A stretch of 49,035 bases of DNA from Pseudomonadota bacterium (GTDB lineage Bacteria; Pseudomonadota; Alphaproteobacteria; Rhizobiales; Beijerinckiaceae). The translations under genes were made by a program, and so were the position numbers. The stretch covers positions 1 to 49,035 of the forward strand of contig JAJXYV010000071.1 of the NCBI GenBank assembly GCA_021780435.1. Reading direction: 5' to 3'. Each line of letters opens with the position of its first letter. The stretch's first letter is position 1. This document shows positions 18,765-27,164 of this stretch, piece by piece. Under the pieces are notes generated by a model. That model was not told where the DNA came from, made no database searches, and saw only the letters and a list, made by a program, of their open reading frames with translations.

Positions 18765-19217
18765 ATGCTGCGCGAACAATTCACTTCCGAGCTCAAACTG
18801 GCCATGAAGGCGGGCGAAAAGCGCCGCGTCGAGACCATTCGCATGATCTCCGCCGCGCTCAAGGACAAGGACATCGAGGCGCGCGGCGCCGGCAAGGAGG
18901 TCGGCGAGGACGACATCCTCGCCCTGCTGCAGAAGCTGGTGAAGAGCCGGCAGGAATCGGCGGAAATCTACGACAAGAACGCTCGCCCCGAACTCGCCGC
19001 CCAGGAGCGCGAGGAAATCGCGATCATCTCCGGCTTCCTGCCGCAGCCGATGAGCGAGGCGGAAGTCGCCGCCGCGATCCAGGCCGCGATCGCCGAGACC
19101 GCGGCATCCTCGATCAAGGACATGGGCAAGGTCATCGCCGAGCTGAAGGCGCGCCACGCCGGCAAAATGGATTTCGCCAAGGTCAGCGGCCTGGTCAAGG
19201 CGGCGCTTGCCGGATAA
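18765..19217 (+). CDS. GatB/YqeY-domain protein
   Basis: 150 residues from ATG 18765 (MLREQFTSELKLAMKAGEK), preceded by AGGAAGAG at good spacing; the track start 18 bases earlier is less likely. It contains RRVETIRMISAALKDKDIEAR, ISGFLPQPMSEAEV and SIKDMGKVIAELKARHAGKM, the whole YqeY domain that resembles the tRNA-binding tail of GatB. The function is uncertain; a tRNA-related role is presumed. It diverges from carA and is followed in the same direction by the protease gene. Confidence 0.92.
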   Translation: MLREQFTSELKLAMKAGEKRRVETIRMISAALKDKDIEARGAGKEVGEDDILALLQKLVKSRQESAEIYDKNARPELAAQEREEIAIISGFLPQPMSEAEVAAAIQAAIAETAASSIKDMGKVIAELKARHAGKMDFAKVSGLVKAALAG

Positions 19218-19290
19218 TTCGCCGCGATTCCTTAACCGTCCGGCAGGTCTTGCCGTCTAGGCTCCGTCCGCGCGTTCGGCGCGGGAGAGC

Positions 19291-19860
19291 GTGGCGAAAA
19301 TGAAGCAGATCGCGAAACTGGCCGTTGTGGTGGGGCTCTCGGCCCTGCTTTTCGTCGCGGCCGTGCAGAACCACTGGTTCGCTCGCGGCGCCGACCGCCT
19401 CCAGGCCGTTCCCGCGCCGCGCGGGGCCGAGGCCGTCGCCCCGCAAGGGCCGCGCGCCTCCGCCATGGCGTCCGCCGCCCACTTCGGTTTCGGCGTCGTC
19501 GAGCTTGAGCCGGACCGCAATGCGCAATACCGCACCGATGTCGAGATCGACGGCGCCCGCATCCAGGCTTTGGTGGACACCGGCGCAACCTATGTCGTTC
19601 TGAGCGCGGAAGACGCGCGCGCGCTCAATATCGATCCGCCGGTCTCGGCTTACACGGTTCAGGCCCACACCGCCAACGGAACGGCGCTGCTCGCGCTCAC
19701 CCGGCTGCGCGAGGTCAGGGTCGGCGAAATCACGGTTTCAGATGTCGAGGCTCTTGTCGCCAAGCCCGGTCAGACATCCGTCAGCCTGCTCGGCATGAGC
19801 TTCCTGAAAAAACTCGCCAGCTTTCAGGTCGCCGACGGGCGCTTCATGATGAAGCAATAA
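19291..19860 (+). CDS. Membrane-anchored retropepsin-like aspartic protease (TIGR02281 type)
   Basis: 189 residues. One N-terminal membrane helix (IAKLAVVVGLSALLFVAAVQ, about residues 6-25), a Pro/Ala-rich linker, then a single retropepsin-like lobe with IQALVDTGATYVVLSAEDAR; the DTG triad is the active-site motif. The C-terminal half is ISVS/LLGMSFLKKLASFQVADG, with the hydrophobic-hydrophobic-Gly of these proteases. Such one-lobe enzymes must dimerise; substrates in alphaproteobacteria are largely unknown. The start may be GTG 19291 or ATG 19300; GGGAG upstream fits neither ideally. A terminator hairpin begins at the stop codon. Confidence 0.86.
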   Translation: MAKMKQIAKLAVVVGLSALLFVAAVQNHWFARGADRLQAVPAPRGAEAVAPQGPRASAMASAAHFGFGVVELEPDRNAQYRTDVEIDGARIQALVDTGATYVVLSAEDARALNIDPPVSAYTVQAHTANGTALLALTRLREVRVGEITVSDVEALVAKPGQTSVSLLGMSFLKKLASFQVADGRFMMKQ

Positions 19861-19887
19861 AAAAGGCGGCCGCCGGGCCGCCTTTCT
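19860..19887. terminator. Bidirectional terminator between protease and rpmE
   Basis: AAAGGCGGCC and GGCCGCCTTT pair across a GCCG loop, with As on the left and TTTC on the right. It lies between convergent genes. Confidence 0.88.
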
Positions 19888-19906
19888 GTCTCGAAACCTT
19901 CCCGTC

Positions 19907-20137
19907 TCACTTCTTGCCGAAGGAGAGGCCGCCGAAGCGCGAGTTGAAGCGCGAGAGGCGGCCGCCGCGGTCGAGCAGCTGCTGCGAGCCGCCGGTCCAG
20001 GCCGGATGGGTCGTGGGATCAATGTCGAGATTGAGGGTGTCGCCTTCCTTGCCCAAGGTCGAGCGGGTCAGGAATTCGGTCCCGTTGGTCATGACGACCT
20101 TGATCGTGTGGTAATCGGGATGGATATCGGACTTCAT
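19907..20137 (-). CDS. rpmE: 50S ribosomal protein L31, zinc-free form
   Basis: 76 residues from ATG 20137 ([20 protein letters not shown]); the 16 extra upstream residues in the track are not part of L31. The conserved [22 protein letters not shown] region is present. There is no cysteine at all, so this is the C-minus form that does not bind zinc. It diverges from the ABC exporter gene, an arrangement I recall from other Hyphomicrobiales. Confidence 0.96.
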   Translation of the reverse strand: MKSDIHPDYHTIKVVMTNGTEFLTRSTLGKEGDTLNLDIDPTTHPAWTGGSQQLLDRGGRLSRFNSRFGGLSFGKK

Positions 20138-20322
20138 GGTTTCAACCCCGCGGCTTCCGTGACGGATCGCCGCCTTGGAGCCCAAAAATGAAGCGCCTCA
20201 CGGCGCCGGAAACGTGGAAGGACGCCTCTTATACCAGAGCGCCGAAGAGAGCAAGACGGATCGGGCGATTGGTCGCGCCCAAAATCTTTCCCCTTTCCGC
20301 CGCGCCGCCCTATATAGGCGGG

Positions 20323-22125
20323 ATGACCGACGCTCCCAAAGCCAAATCCTCGCCGCGCGATTCGCTGAAATCCCTCGCGCCCATCCTGCCCTACGCCCGC
20401 CGCCGGCTCGGCTGGATCATGGCCGCGGTCGCCGCGCTGACCCTGGCTTCCGGCGCGACGCTGGTGATGCCGCTCGCGGTGCGCGGGATGATCGACCGCG
20501 GCTTTGCCGCCGATCACGCCGGTGTGGTCAATTCCTATTTTCTTGTCCTGATCGCCGTTGTCGCTCTTCTGGCGCTCGCCTCGGCCACCCGCTATTTCCT
20601 GGTCATGACGCTTGGCGAGCGCATCGTCGCCGACCTGCGCGAGGATGTCTTCGCCCACATGACCCGGCTCGATCCGGCCTTTTACGACACTGCCCAGACT
20701 GGCGAGTTGGTGTCGCGCCTGACCGCCGACACCACCCAGATCAAGGCGGCCTTCGGCTCCTCGGCCTCCGTCGCCCTGCGCAATCTGTTCATGTTCGTCG
20801 GCGCGATCGGGCTGATGGTCTTCACCAGCCCGAAATTGTCGGCCCTCGTCCTGGTCGCCATTCCGATCATCGTCGTGCCGCTCGTCACCGCCGGGCGCTC
20901 CGTGCGCGGCCGCTCGCGCGCGGCGCAGGACACGCTCGCCGACGCCAGCGCCTTCGCCGCCGAAAATCTCGGCGCCTTGCGCACCATGCAGGCCTTCAAC
21001 GCGGAAGAATTTTCGACCCGGCGTTTCTCCGCGGCGGCCGAAGGCGCCTATGCCGCCGCCCGCGACGCGGTCAAGGCGCGCGCCCTCCTCACCGCCTTCG
21101 CGATCTTCCTGGCTTTCGCCAGCGTGGTCGGCGTGTTGTGGCTCGGCGCCCATGACGTGCTCGCCGGGCGCATGTCCGGGGGCCAGCTGTCGCAATTCGT
21201 GCTCTATGCCGTGCTCGCCGCGAGTTCGCTCGGGCAATTGTCGGAAGTCTGGAACGAAATTTCCGCCGCCGCCGGCGCCGCGGGGCGCATCGCTGAAATC
21301 CTTGGCGAGAAGCCCCTGATCGCCGCCCCGGCGAAGCCGACCAAAATGCCCGAGCCGGCGCGTGGCGAGATCACCTTCGAGCGGGTCGGCTTCGCTTATC
21401 CCACGCGGCGGGACCGGACGGTTTTCGAGGACCTCTCCTTCACAATCGCGCCGGGCGAGAAGGTGGCGATTGTCGGGCCGTCGGGCGCCGGAAAATCGAC
21501 GCTGTTCCAGCTCCTGATGCGCTTCTACGACCCGGTCTCCGGCGTCGTCTGCGTCGACGGGCTCGACGCGCGCGCGGTCGATCCGGCGGATCTGCGCCGT
21601 CGCGTGGCTCTCGTGCCGCAGGATCCGGTGATCTTTTCCGGCTCGGTCGCCGATAACATCGCCTATGGCGCGCCGCAGGCGCCAGCGGTGGCGATCGAGG
21701 CGGCGGCGGAGCGCGCCGCGGCCGGAGATTTCGTCCGCGCCCTGCCGCAGGGCTACGCGACCTTGCTGGGCGAGCGCGGGGTGACGCTCTCCGGCGGCCA
21801 GCGCCAGCGCCTGGCCATCGCCCGCGCCATTTTGAAGAACGCGCCGATCCTGCTGCTCGACGAAGCGACGTCGGCCCTCGACGCCGAAAATGAAATCCTC
21901 GTGCAAAAGGCGCTGGACGAGCTGATGCAAGGCCGCACCACCTTGATCATCGCCCATCGTCTGGCGACGGTTCTCGCCGCCGACCGCATTCTGGTCATGG
22001 AGGGCGGGCAGATTGTCGAACAGGGAACCCATGCCGAGCTTGTCGCCCGCGACGGGCTTTACGCCCGCCTCGCGCGGCTGCAGTTCGACGCCGGCGCCAA
22101 GGGGCTTGAGCCGGCGGCCGGCTAG
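20323..22125 (+). CDS. ABC exporter, fused permease and ATPase
   Basis: 600 residues from ATG 20323 (MTDAPKAKSSPRDSLKSLAP), with AGGCGGG just upstream. The N-terminal 310 residues form six membrane helices (RRLGWIMAAVAALTLASGAT first) and the rest is the nucleotide-binding domain: Walker A VGPSGAGKSTLFQ near residue 383, Q-loop VALVPQDPVIFSGSV, signature LSGGQRQRLAIARA, Walker B ILLLDEATSALD and the H-loop IAHRL. It is a type IV half-transporter expected to work as a homodimer, similar to MsbA/LapB-like lipid or drug exporters. Cargo is unknown. The gene diverges from rpmE. Confidence 0.94.
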   Translation: MTDAPKAKSSPRDSLKSLAPILPYARRRLGWIMAAVAALTLASGATLVMPLAVRGMIDRGFAADHAGVVNSYFLVLIAVVALLALASATRYFLVMTLGERIVADLREDVFAHMTRLDPAFYDTAQTGELVSRLTADTTQIKAAFGSSASVALRNLFMFVGAIGLMVFTSPKLSALVLVAIPIIVVPLVTAGRSVRGRSRAAQDTLADASAFAAENLGALRTMQAFNAEEFSTRRFSAAAEGAYAAARDAVKARALLTAFAIFLAFASVVGVLWLGAHDVLAGRMSGGQLSQFVLYAVLAASSLGQLSEVWNEISAAAGAAGRIAEILGEKPLIAAPAKPTKMPEPARGEITFERVGFAYPTRRDRTVFEDLSFTIAPGEKVAIVGPSGAGKSTLFQLLMRFYDPVSGVVCVDGLDARAVDPADLRRRVALVPQDPVIFSGSVADNIAYGAPQAPAVAIEAAAERAAAGDFVRALPQGYATLLGERGVTLSGGQRQRLAIARAILKNAPILLLDEATSALDAENEILVQKALDELMQGRTTLIIAHRLATVLAADRILVMEGGQIVEQGTHAELVARDGLYARLARLQFDAGAKGLEPAAG

Positions 22126-22177
22126 CGCGTTCTGCTATGCGGGCGGCGAAATCGCCCCAACCGGACAGGAGGAGCCG

Positions 22178-22486
22178 ATGTCAATCTTTGCGACGCCGCA
22201 TTCGGCGCGGACCCATCGCAACGGGCGCCCGACCCGCGCCGCCCTGGTCGCGGCCGCTCTCCTGGCGCCCCTTCTCCTCTCGGCCTGCATGAGCACGCAG
22301 ACCAGCGGCAGGCGCCCCGTCGCCGGAAGGCCGACCTCCGGCTATGGCGTCCCCGACTGGGTCTCGCGCGAATGCCGACCGGCGACCGGGCCTGAAATCA
22401 TCGCCCGGATGGCCGGACCGGGCGACTATTTCTACCGCGACAGCGGCGATTTCTGCTATTTCGACCGGCGCCCCGGCGTGCTCTGA
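22178..22486 (+). CDS. Small lipoprotein of unknown function
   Basis: 102 residues from ATG 22178, with AGGAGG five bases upstream, a near-ideal ribosome-binding site that decides the start. A hydrophobic stretch AALVAAALLAPLLLSAC ends in the lipobox LLSAC, so the mature protein should be a lipoprotein of about 65 residues starting at that Cys (near residue 37). The mature part has ECRPATGPEIIARM and YFYRDSGDFCYFDRRPG, with two Cys that could pair in the periplasm. I do not recognise a named family. It follows the ABC exporter by about 50 bases and may be co-transcribed. Confidence 0.78.
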   Translation: MSIFATPHSARTHRNGRPTRAALVAAALLAPLLLSACMSTQTSGRRPVAGRPTSGYGVPDWVSRECRPATGPEIIARMAGPGDYFYRDSGDFCYFDRRPGVL

Positions 22487-22515
22487 TCCCCGGGGCAGGA
22501 CCGGGCGCGCGAGGC

Positions 22516-23724
22516 TTACAGGAAGCTGAAAGGCGTCTTTTCGCTGGCGCGCCAGGCTGCGCCGCCGATCACAGCCTCGGGCGGGGTTTCCTGCCGCGCT
22601 TTGCGGAGGGCCGCCTCGATGCGGCGGTCGCGCAGGCGATGGCGCCTGTCGAGGCCGATGTCGGCCAGCGCCGGGCACGGCTCGCCGAAGACCTTTTCGT
22701 AAAGCTCCGTCATCATGCCGTAGCGCCCGGCCATCAACGTGTTGCAGGCGCCCTTGACCGCGACGACGTCGTCCGCGCCGCGCATGTGGAGCGAGGTCAC
22801 CAGCATGACCGAAATGGCGTGCAGCACGTCATAGCGGACATGGGCGATGAAGACCTCGAGGTGATGCGGCGTCAGCGCCATTTTTTCCCGCAGGTCGGCG
22901 CGGATGAAGCCGCCGAGCAGCAGGCTGAAGAATTCCGGCACGCCCCATTCCATGCCGAGTCCGACGGAAGCAAGCGCCTCCAGCGGCGTGAAGGCCTTGT
23001 CGCCGGCGAGCAGGCGCTGGGTCAGGACATTGTCGGCGACGCCAGGCAGCATGGGCGCGTCCTGCGCCTCGGCCGAAACGCCGAGCCCCTCGAAGAACTG
23101 GCGATACATCGCGATATGGGTGCGCGCGAAGAGCAAGTGGCCGAGCTGCGGGTAATCCTCGACCTCGTGGACGCCGACGCCATATTCGTCGGCGACGAGT
23201 TGGGCGAGGGAAATCTGGGTGATTTCGGAAATGCGTTCGTTGAGCGGGCCATAGGGCAAGCCCATCAGCCCGTGGAAGCGGCCGATGGCCGCGGCGACGC
23301 ATTGGCGGGTGTTCTTGATCTGGTTGAAATAATGGATCGAGAAGTCGCGCAGCTGGTCGAGCGTGGCGCGGCCCTCGAACACCCGGACGAAAAAGGGATG
23401 GAGCCAGACCGGATGGCTCATCACATGGTCGTGGAGGTCCAGAAAAAGCTCGGCGAGCGCGCCGGGCCGGAACAGGGGAATGTCGTGCAGCGGATTGCCT
23501 GCGGGAGCGCGGTCGCGCAAGCCGGCGAACATTCGGTGCAAGGCCGACGCCGGCGCCTCGATCTCCGCGACCATGTGCAGGAAGTCGCGCCTCTGGCTGT
23601 CGCGCATCGAGTCGAGCAGGCCGCGGGCGTCCAGCTGGAGCAGGTTTTCAAGCGGATGGACCGTCGGCGGGACGAGAATCCGGCCGTTCTGCGAACTGGC
23701 CAGCGGATTCGTGTGAAGGGTCAT
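22516..23724 (-). CDS. Haem-oxygenase-like putative diiron enzyme (iron-containing redox family)
   Basis: About 402 residues from ATG 23724, which overlaps the GNAT stop as ATGA. The central domain resembles the TenA/PqqC/haem-oxygenase-like iron proteins: FSIHYFNQIKNTRQCVAAAI, QLVADEYGVGVHEVEDYPQL with candidate ligands Glu and His, WGVPEFFSLLLGGF and HVRYDVLHAISV with candidate Asp and His ligands. The family includes diiron oxidases and oxygenases such as UndA, SznF and CADD; substrate here is unknown. An N-terminal extension of about 90 residues (VHPLENLLQLDARGLLDSMR) and the C-terminal 60 residues are outside this fold. A Met at 23775 is an alternative start, but the ATGA coupling favours 23724. 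Confidence 0.7.
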   Translation of the reverse strand: MTLHTNPLASSQNGRILVPPTVHPLENLLQLDARGLLDSMRDSQRRDFLHMVAEIEAPASALHRMFAGLRDRAPAGNPLHDIPLFRPGALAELFLDLHDHVMSHPVWLHPFFVRVFEGRATLDQLRDFSIHYFNQIKNTRQCVAAAIGRFHGLMGLPYGPLNERISEITQISLAQLVADEYGVGVHEVEDYPQLGHLLFARTHIAMYRQFFEGLGVSAEAQDAPMLPGVADNVLTQRLLAGDKAFTPLEALASVGLGMEWGVPEFFSLLLGGFIRADLREKMALTPHHLEVFIAHVRYDVLHAISVMLVTSLHMRGADDVVAVKGACNTLMAGRYGMMTELYEKVFGEPCPALADIGLDRRHRLRDRRIEAALRKARQETPPEAVIGGAAWRASEKTPFSFL

Positions 23725-24209
23725 GAAGGCGGCGTTTCCCGGGTTTTGAGGCCTGCCGAAGATGGGGGCCGCCATTCGAGGGTCAAGGTCGGCAGGCCGG
23801 AAAGCGGGTTGCGGCCTTTACCGACGCGCTCGAAACCTTCGCGGCGATAAAAGGCGAGCGCGCGGCCGTTGTCGGCATTGACGTCGAGGCGCAGCCCGGC
23901 CGGGCAGGCTTCTTTGGCCTGTCCAAGCAAGGCTTTTGCCGCGCCCGTGCCGAACGCGCGGGGATGCGCCGCGATCTGCTCCAGCCAGCTCCGGGCGGGA
24001 TCGAACAGGACGAAGCCGACTGGGCCGGCCGCGTCGGCGGCGACGACGATCCGCGCGCCTCCCGCAAGTGAATCCTTGAACAATCCGGCGAGCCAGGGCG
24101 TGCGCGCGGTGAAATCGATGTCCGGGCGCGCCAGGCTCCAGGTCTCGATCCACAGGGCGAGAAGGTCCGGCCAGTCAGCGTCCTCATAGGGGCGAAGCGA
24201 AAGGGTCAT
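23721..24209 (-). CDS. GNAT-family N-acetyltransferase
   Basis: 162 residues from ATG 24209 (MTLSLRPYEDADWPDLLALW); the longer track ORF overlaps the upstream gene. The GNAT fold shows PVGFVLFDPARSWLEQIAAH, the acetyl-CoA-binding segment RAFGTGAAKALLGQAKE and the C-terminal VNADNGRALAFYRREGFERV. The pyrophosphate loop is RAFGTGAA and not the strict Q/RxxGxG/A form but is close. The acceptor is unknown. The gene begins 10 bases after the OmpA-like gene ends and its stop overlaps the diiron-enzyme start, so all are likely in one operon. Its C-terminal tail (SSAGLKTRETPPS) is probably unstructured. Confidence 0.85.
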   Translation of the reverse strand: MTLSLRPYEDADWPDLLALWIETWSLARPDIDFTARTPWLAGLFKDSLAGGARIVVAADAAGPVGFVLFDPARSWLEQIAAHPRAFGTGAAKALLGQAKEACPAGLRLDVNADNGRALAFYRREGFERVGKGRNPLSGLPTLTLEWRPPSSAGLKTRETPPS

Positions 24210-24219
24210 CGCCCGAACG

Positions 24220-25206
24220 TCACCGGTCGGTGATCTTGAGTTCGATGCGGCGGTTGCGGCGCAGGGCCTCGTCGCTGTCGCCTTCGTCGATCGGCTGGAA
24301 TTCGCCGAAGGCGCCGGCCAGGATGTGCCGGGGCGGAAAGCCCTTGCCGACCAGATATTGCACAACCGCTATGGCGCGGGCGGCGGAGAGGTCCCAGTTG
24401 GACTTGAACTGCGGCGATGAAATCGGCTTTTTGTCGGTATGGCCGTCGACCCGCAGCACCCATGCGATTTCCGGCGGAATCTCCTTCGCCATTTGGGCGA
24501 GCGCTGCGTAGACCTTGTCGATCTCCGCCTTGCCTTCCGGCGTCAGGTCGGCCTGGCCGCTGGCGAAAAGCACTTCGGTCGGGAGGACGAAGCGGTCGCC
24601 GACGATCTTCACGTCGGGCCGGTCGGCGAGGATTTCGCGCAGGCGTCCAAAGAAATCCGAGCGGTAGCGCGCCAACTCCTGGACCTTCTGGGCCAAAGCG
24701 ACATTGAGCCGCGAGCCGAGATCGGCGATGCGCTCCTGGTTTTCCTTGTCCTTGGCTTCCTGGGCCGAGAGCGCCTCCTGCACCGCCGCAAGCTGGCTGC
24801 GCAGGGCGGCGATCTGCTGGTTGAGGAACTCCACCTGCGCCGCGGCTTTCGCCGAAATCTGCTTTTCCGCATCGAGACTGGCGGCGGCGGCGCCGGCGCC
24901 CGCGGCCAGCGCGTCGCGCTCCTTGCGCGTGGCCTCGAGCGTTGCGGTCAGCGCCGCCAGGCTTTGCTGGGCCTGTTCCTTGCCGCCCTTTTCCATCGAC
25001 AGGATCGCCGTCAGCTCCTCGATCTGCTTGTTGAGCCGCGTCAGCGCCGCGTCCTTGCCGCCGACGTCGCGCGACAGGAAATATTGCGCCATGACGAAGA
25101 CGGAGAGGAGGAAGGTGAAGACGAGCAGGAGGGTCGAAAGCGCATCCACGAAGCCCGGCCAGTAGTTCATGGCCGGCGGTCGGCGGCGGGCGCGCGAGAG
25201 CGGCAT
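24220..25206 (-). CDS. MotB/OmpA-like peptidoglycan-binding stator partner
   Basis: 328 residues. One N-terminal membrane helix begins at FVDALSTLLLVFTFLLSVFV, with an Asp near residue 21 at the position of the proton-carrying Asp of MotB. A coiled coil follows (about residues 50-175), then an OmpA/MotB C-terminal domain with VLFASGQADLTPEGKAEIDK, VLRVDGHTDKKPIS, and DLSAARAIAVVQYLVGKG, ending RRNRRIELKITDR. It should anchor to peptidoglycan. The start overlaps the stop of the MotA-like gene as TGATG. No flagellar or Tol genes are near, so it is a stator-like complex of another kind. Confidence 0.86.
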   Translation of the reverse strand: MPLSRARRRPPAMNYWPGFVDALSTLLLVFTFLLSVFVMAQYFLSRDVGGKDAALTRLNKQIEELTAILSMEKGGKEQAQQSLAALTATLEATRKERDALAAGAGAAAASLDAEKQISAKAAAQVEFLNQQIAALRSQLAAVQEALSAQEAKDKENQERIADLGSRLNVALAQKVQELARYRSDFFGRLREILADRPDVKIVGDRFVLPTEVLFASGQADLTPEGKAEIDKVYAALAQMAKEIPPEIAWVLRVDGHTDKKPISSPQFKSNWDLSAARAIAVVQYLVGKGFPPRHILAGAFGEFQPIDEGDSDEALRRNRRIELKITDR

Positions 25207-26096
25207 CAGCGCGGCTCCTGCTTCTCGCCGGCGAGACGCGCCTCGAGAGCCGCCTGGAGCCGGGCCTGGCGCTCCGCCTGCGCCTCGACCCAGTCGCGGA
25301 TCATCTGCTGCTCCTGGCGCATGTGCCGCACCAAGGCCTGAAGCCCGGTCGCCAGCCCTTCCAGAGCCTCGGAGCCCTCCGGTCCCGCCCGCGGCGCGCC
25401 GGCCGCCTCGACATCGGCGGAAAGCCGGTCCTCAAGCTCCGTATAGAAGCGGCCCTGCGCCTGTCCGGCCTGGAGATCGAGGAAGCCCAGCACCAGCGAG
25501 CCGGCGAGGCCGAACAGCGAGGAGGTGAAGGCGAGGCTCATGCCGGCGAGCGGCCGGGCGAGGCCGGTCTTGAGATCGTTGAACAGCGAAGCCGTTTCGC
25601 CGCCGCCCTGGAGCGAGGCGATCACCCCGCCAATCGAGGCGACCGTCTCCAGCAGGCCCCAGAAGGTGCCGAGCAGGCCGAGAAAGACCAGAAGGCCGGT
25701 GAGATAGCGCGAGGTTTCCCGTCCCTCGTCGAGGCGGGTCGCGACCGAATCCAGCACCAGGCGCAGGATCTGCGGCGAGAGCGGCGCCTTCCCCTCCACC
25801 CCGACGATTCGCGCCATCGGCGCGAGCAGAACGGGCGACCGCGCGGGGGCGCCGTCGTTGCGCGCGTTGACCCAGGCGATTTCCCGGTAGAGCCGCAGGA
25901 CCTGGCCGATCGCGATGAGGATGCCGAGCGCCGCCGCCCCGAGGATTACGCCGTTGAGCCCGGGATTGGCCATGAAGGCGCGTTCGACCTGGGCGTGCAG
26001 AATGAAGGCGACAAAGCCGACCAGAATGAGAAAGACCGCCATCCGCACGAGGAAAATCGTGGGGGAGGACAGGCGATAGACGTCTTTGTCCGACAT
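25206..26096 (-). CDS. MotA/TolQ/ExbB-like proton-channel protein
   Basis: 296 residues with four predicted membrane helices: around 13-35 (FLVRMAVFLILVGFVAFIL), 47-68, 133-160 (GLLVFLGLLGTFWGLLETVA, the MotA/ExbB signature) and 178-205 (GMSLAFTSSLFGLAGSLVLG). A cytoplasmic C-terminal helix of about 70 residues follows. It pairs with the MotB-like gene, translationally coupled by overlapping stop and start. With its partner it should form a 5:2-type proton-driven rotor. What it drives is unknown. The tail is too short for a Zorya ZorA. Confidence 0.85.
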   Translation of the reverse strand: MSDKDVYRLSSPTIFLVRMAVFLILVGFVAFILHAQVERAFMANPGLNGVILGAAALGILIAIGQVLRLYREIAWVNARNDGAPARSPVLLAPMARIVGVEGKAPLSPQILRLVLDSVATRLDEGRETSRYLTGLLVFLGLLGTFWGLLETVASIGGVIASLQGGGETASLFNDLKTGLARPLAGMSLAFTSSLFGLAGSLVLGFLDLQAGQAQGRFYTELEDRLSADVEAAGAPRAGPEGSEALEGLATGLQALVRHMRQEQQMIRDWVEAQAERQARLQAALEARLAGEKQEPR

Positions 26097-26214
26097 TTCC
26101 GGCGCTCTCTTCGGGTTCCGCGCGGCGTCTAGGTTGACCGCAACAAGAGCGCAAATTCAAGACGAATCGTGGCTGCCGCCGCGCGAAGAACGCGCGCAAT
26201 CCTTTAGAGCCGGC

Positions 26215-27006
26215 TCAGGCCTTCTTGATCAGGTCGAGCAACTGCTTCTGGATCTGTTCGTTGCCGCAGCAGACCGAGCCCGAGCCGAGGATGTTCTGGC
26301 CGCCGTCGGCGTCGGTGAGATAGCCGCCGGCCTCGCGCACCAGCACGAGGCCCGCCGCCATGTCCCAGCTCTTGAGGCCGCGCTCCCAGAAGCCGTCGAA
26401 ACGACCGGCGGCGACAAAGGCGAGGTCGAGCGCGGCGGCGCCCAGCCTGCGGACGCCGCCGGCGCGGGTCATGACCGAGGCCAGCTCCGCCTTGAAGCGC
26501 GGATGGATCGCAGCCTTGGCGAGCGGGGGGATGCCGGTCGCGATCAGGCCTTCGGCGACGTCGCGGCGCGCGGCGACCCGGATGCGGCGGTTGTTGTAAT
26601 AGGCGCCTTGGCCTTTCTCGGCGACGAAAATGTCGTCGGTCGCCGGATTGTAGATCACGCCGGCGACGAGCTGGCCCTCGCGCTCCAGTCCGATCGACAC
26701 CGCGAAGATCGGCAGGCCATGGAGGAAATTGGTCGTGCCGTCGAGCGGGTCGATGTACCAGGTGTGGCTCTTGTCGGCGCCTTCGACCACGCCGCCTTCC
26801 TCCATCACGAAGCCATAGCCGGGACGCGCCTTGGACAATTCCTCGAAAATGATTTTTTCGGCCTTCTTGTCGGCGACGGTGACGAAATCGCCGGGCCCCT
26901 TGACCGAAACCTGGAGATTCTCGACCTCGCCGAAATCCCTCTTCAGGCTGCGCCCGGCCTTCAGCGCGGCGGCGGTCATCACATTCATCAGGGCGGAATT
27001 GATCAT
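26215..27006 (-). CDS. suhB: Inositol monophosphatase family protein (SuhB-like)
   Basis: About 263 residues from ATG 27006 (MINSALMNVMTAAALKAGRS). A Met at 27048 with GGGG upstream is an alternative; alignment in memory favours 27006. The Mg-dependent phosphatase motifs are all present: VMEEGG, YIDPLDGTTNFLHGLP, and SWDMAAGLVLVREAGG. It hydrolyses inositol phosphates or related sugar phosphates; in enterics SuhB also joins the ribosomal antitermination complex. It precedes the MotA-like gene on the same strand by 118 bases, so read-through is possible. Confidence 0.93.
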   Translation of the reverse strand: MINSALMNVMTAAALKAGRSLKRDFGEVENLQVSVKGPGDFVTVADKKAEKIIFEELSKARPGYGFVMEEGGVVEGADKSHTWYIDPLDGTTNFLHGLPIFAVSIGLEREGQLVAGVIYNPATDDIFVAEKGQGAYYNNRRIRVAARRDVAEGLIATGIPPLAKAAIHPRFKAELASVMTRAGGVRRLGAAALDLAFVAAGRFDGFWERGLKSWDMAAGLVLVREAGGYLTDADGGQNILGSGSVCCGNEQIQKQLLDLIKKA

Positions 27007-27164
27007 CGGGGAGGTCCGGGCGGGTCGGTCGAAAGTCGAAGCTGACATGCCCCGGCGCGGCGTGAAGGTCAACCTTTAAGCTGCGGTTAGTTAGGTCGAA
27101 GGCGATGTGCTGCCCGCATAGGGCGCGCCGCCGCCTTGGCGGCGAGGCGCAAGTTCTGCGGCGA

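Noticed and set aside
24220-26096. Zorya defence system (ZorA/ZorB)
   Set aside because: The MotA/MotB-like pair is similar in kind, but the channel protein lacks the very long cytoplasmic tail of ZorA and no ZorC, ZorD or ZorE helicase or nuclease is encoded nearby. The flanking genes are metabolic.
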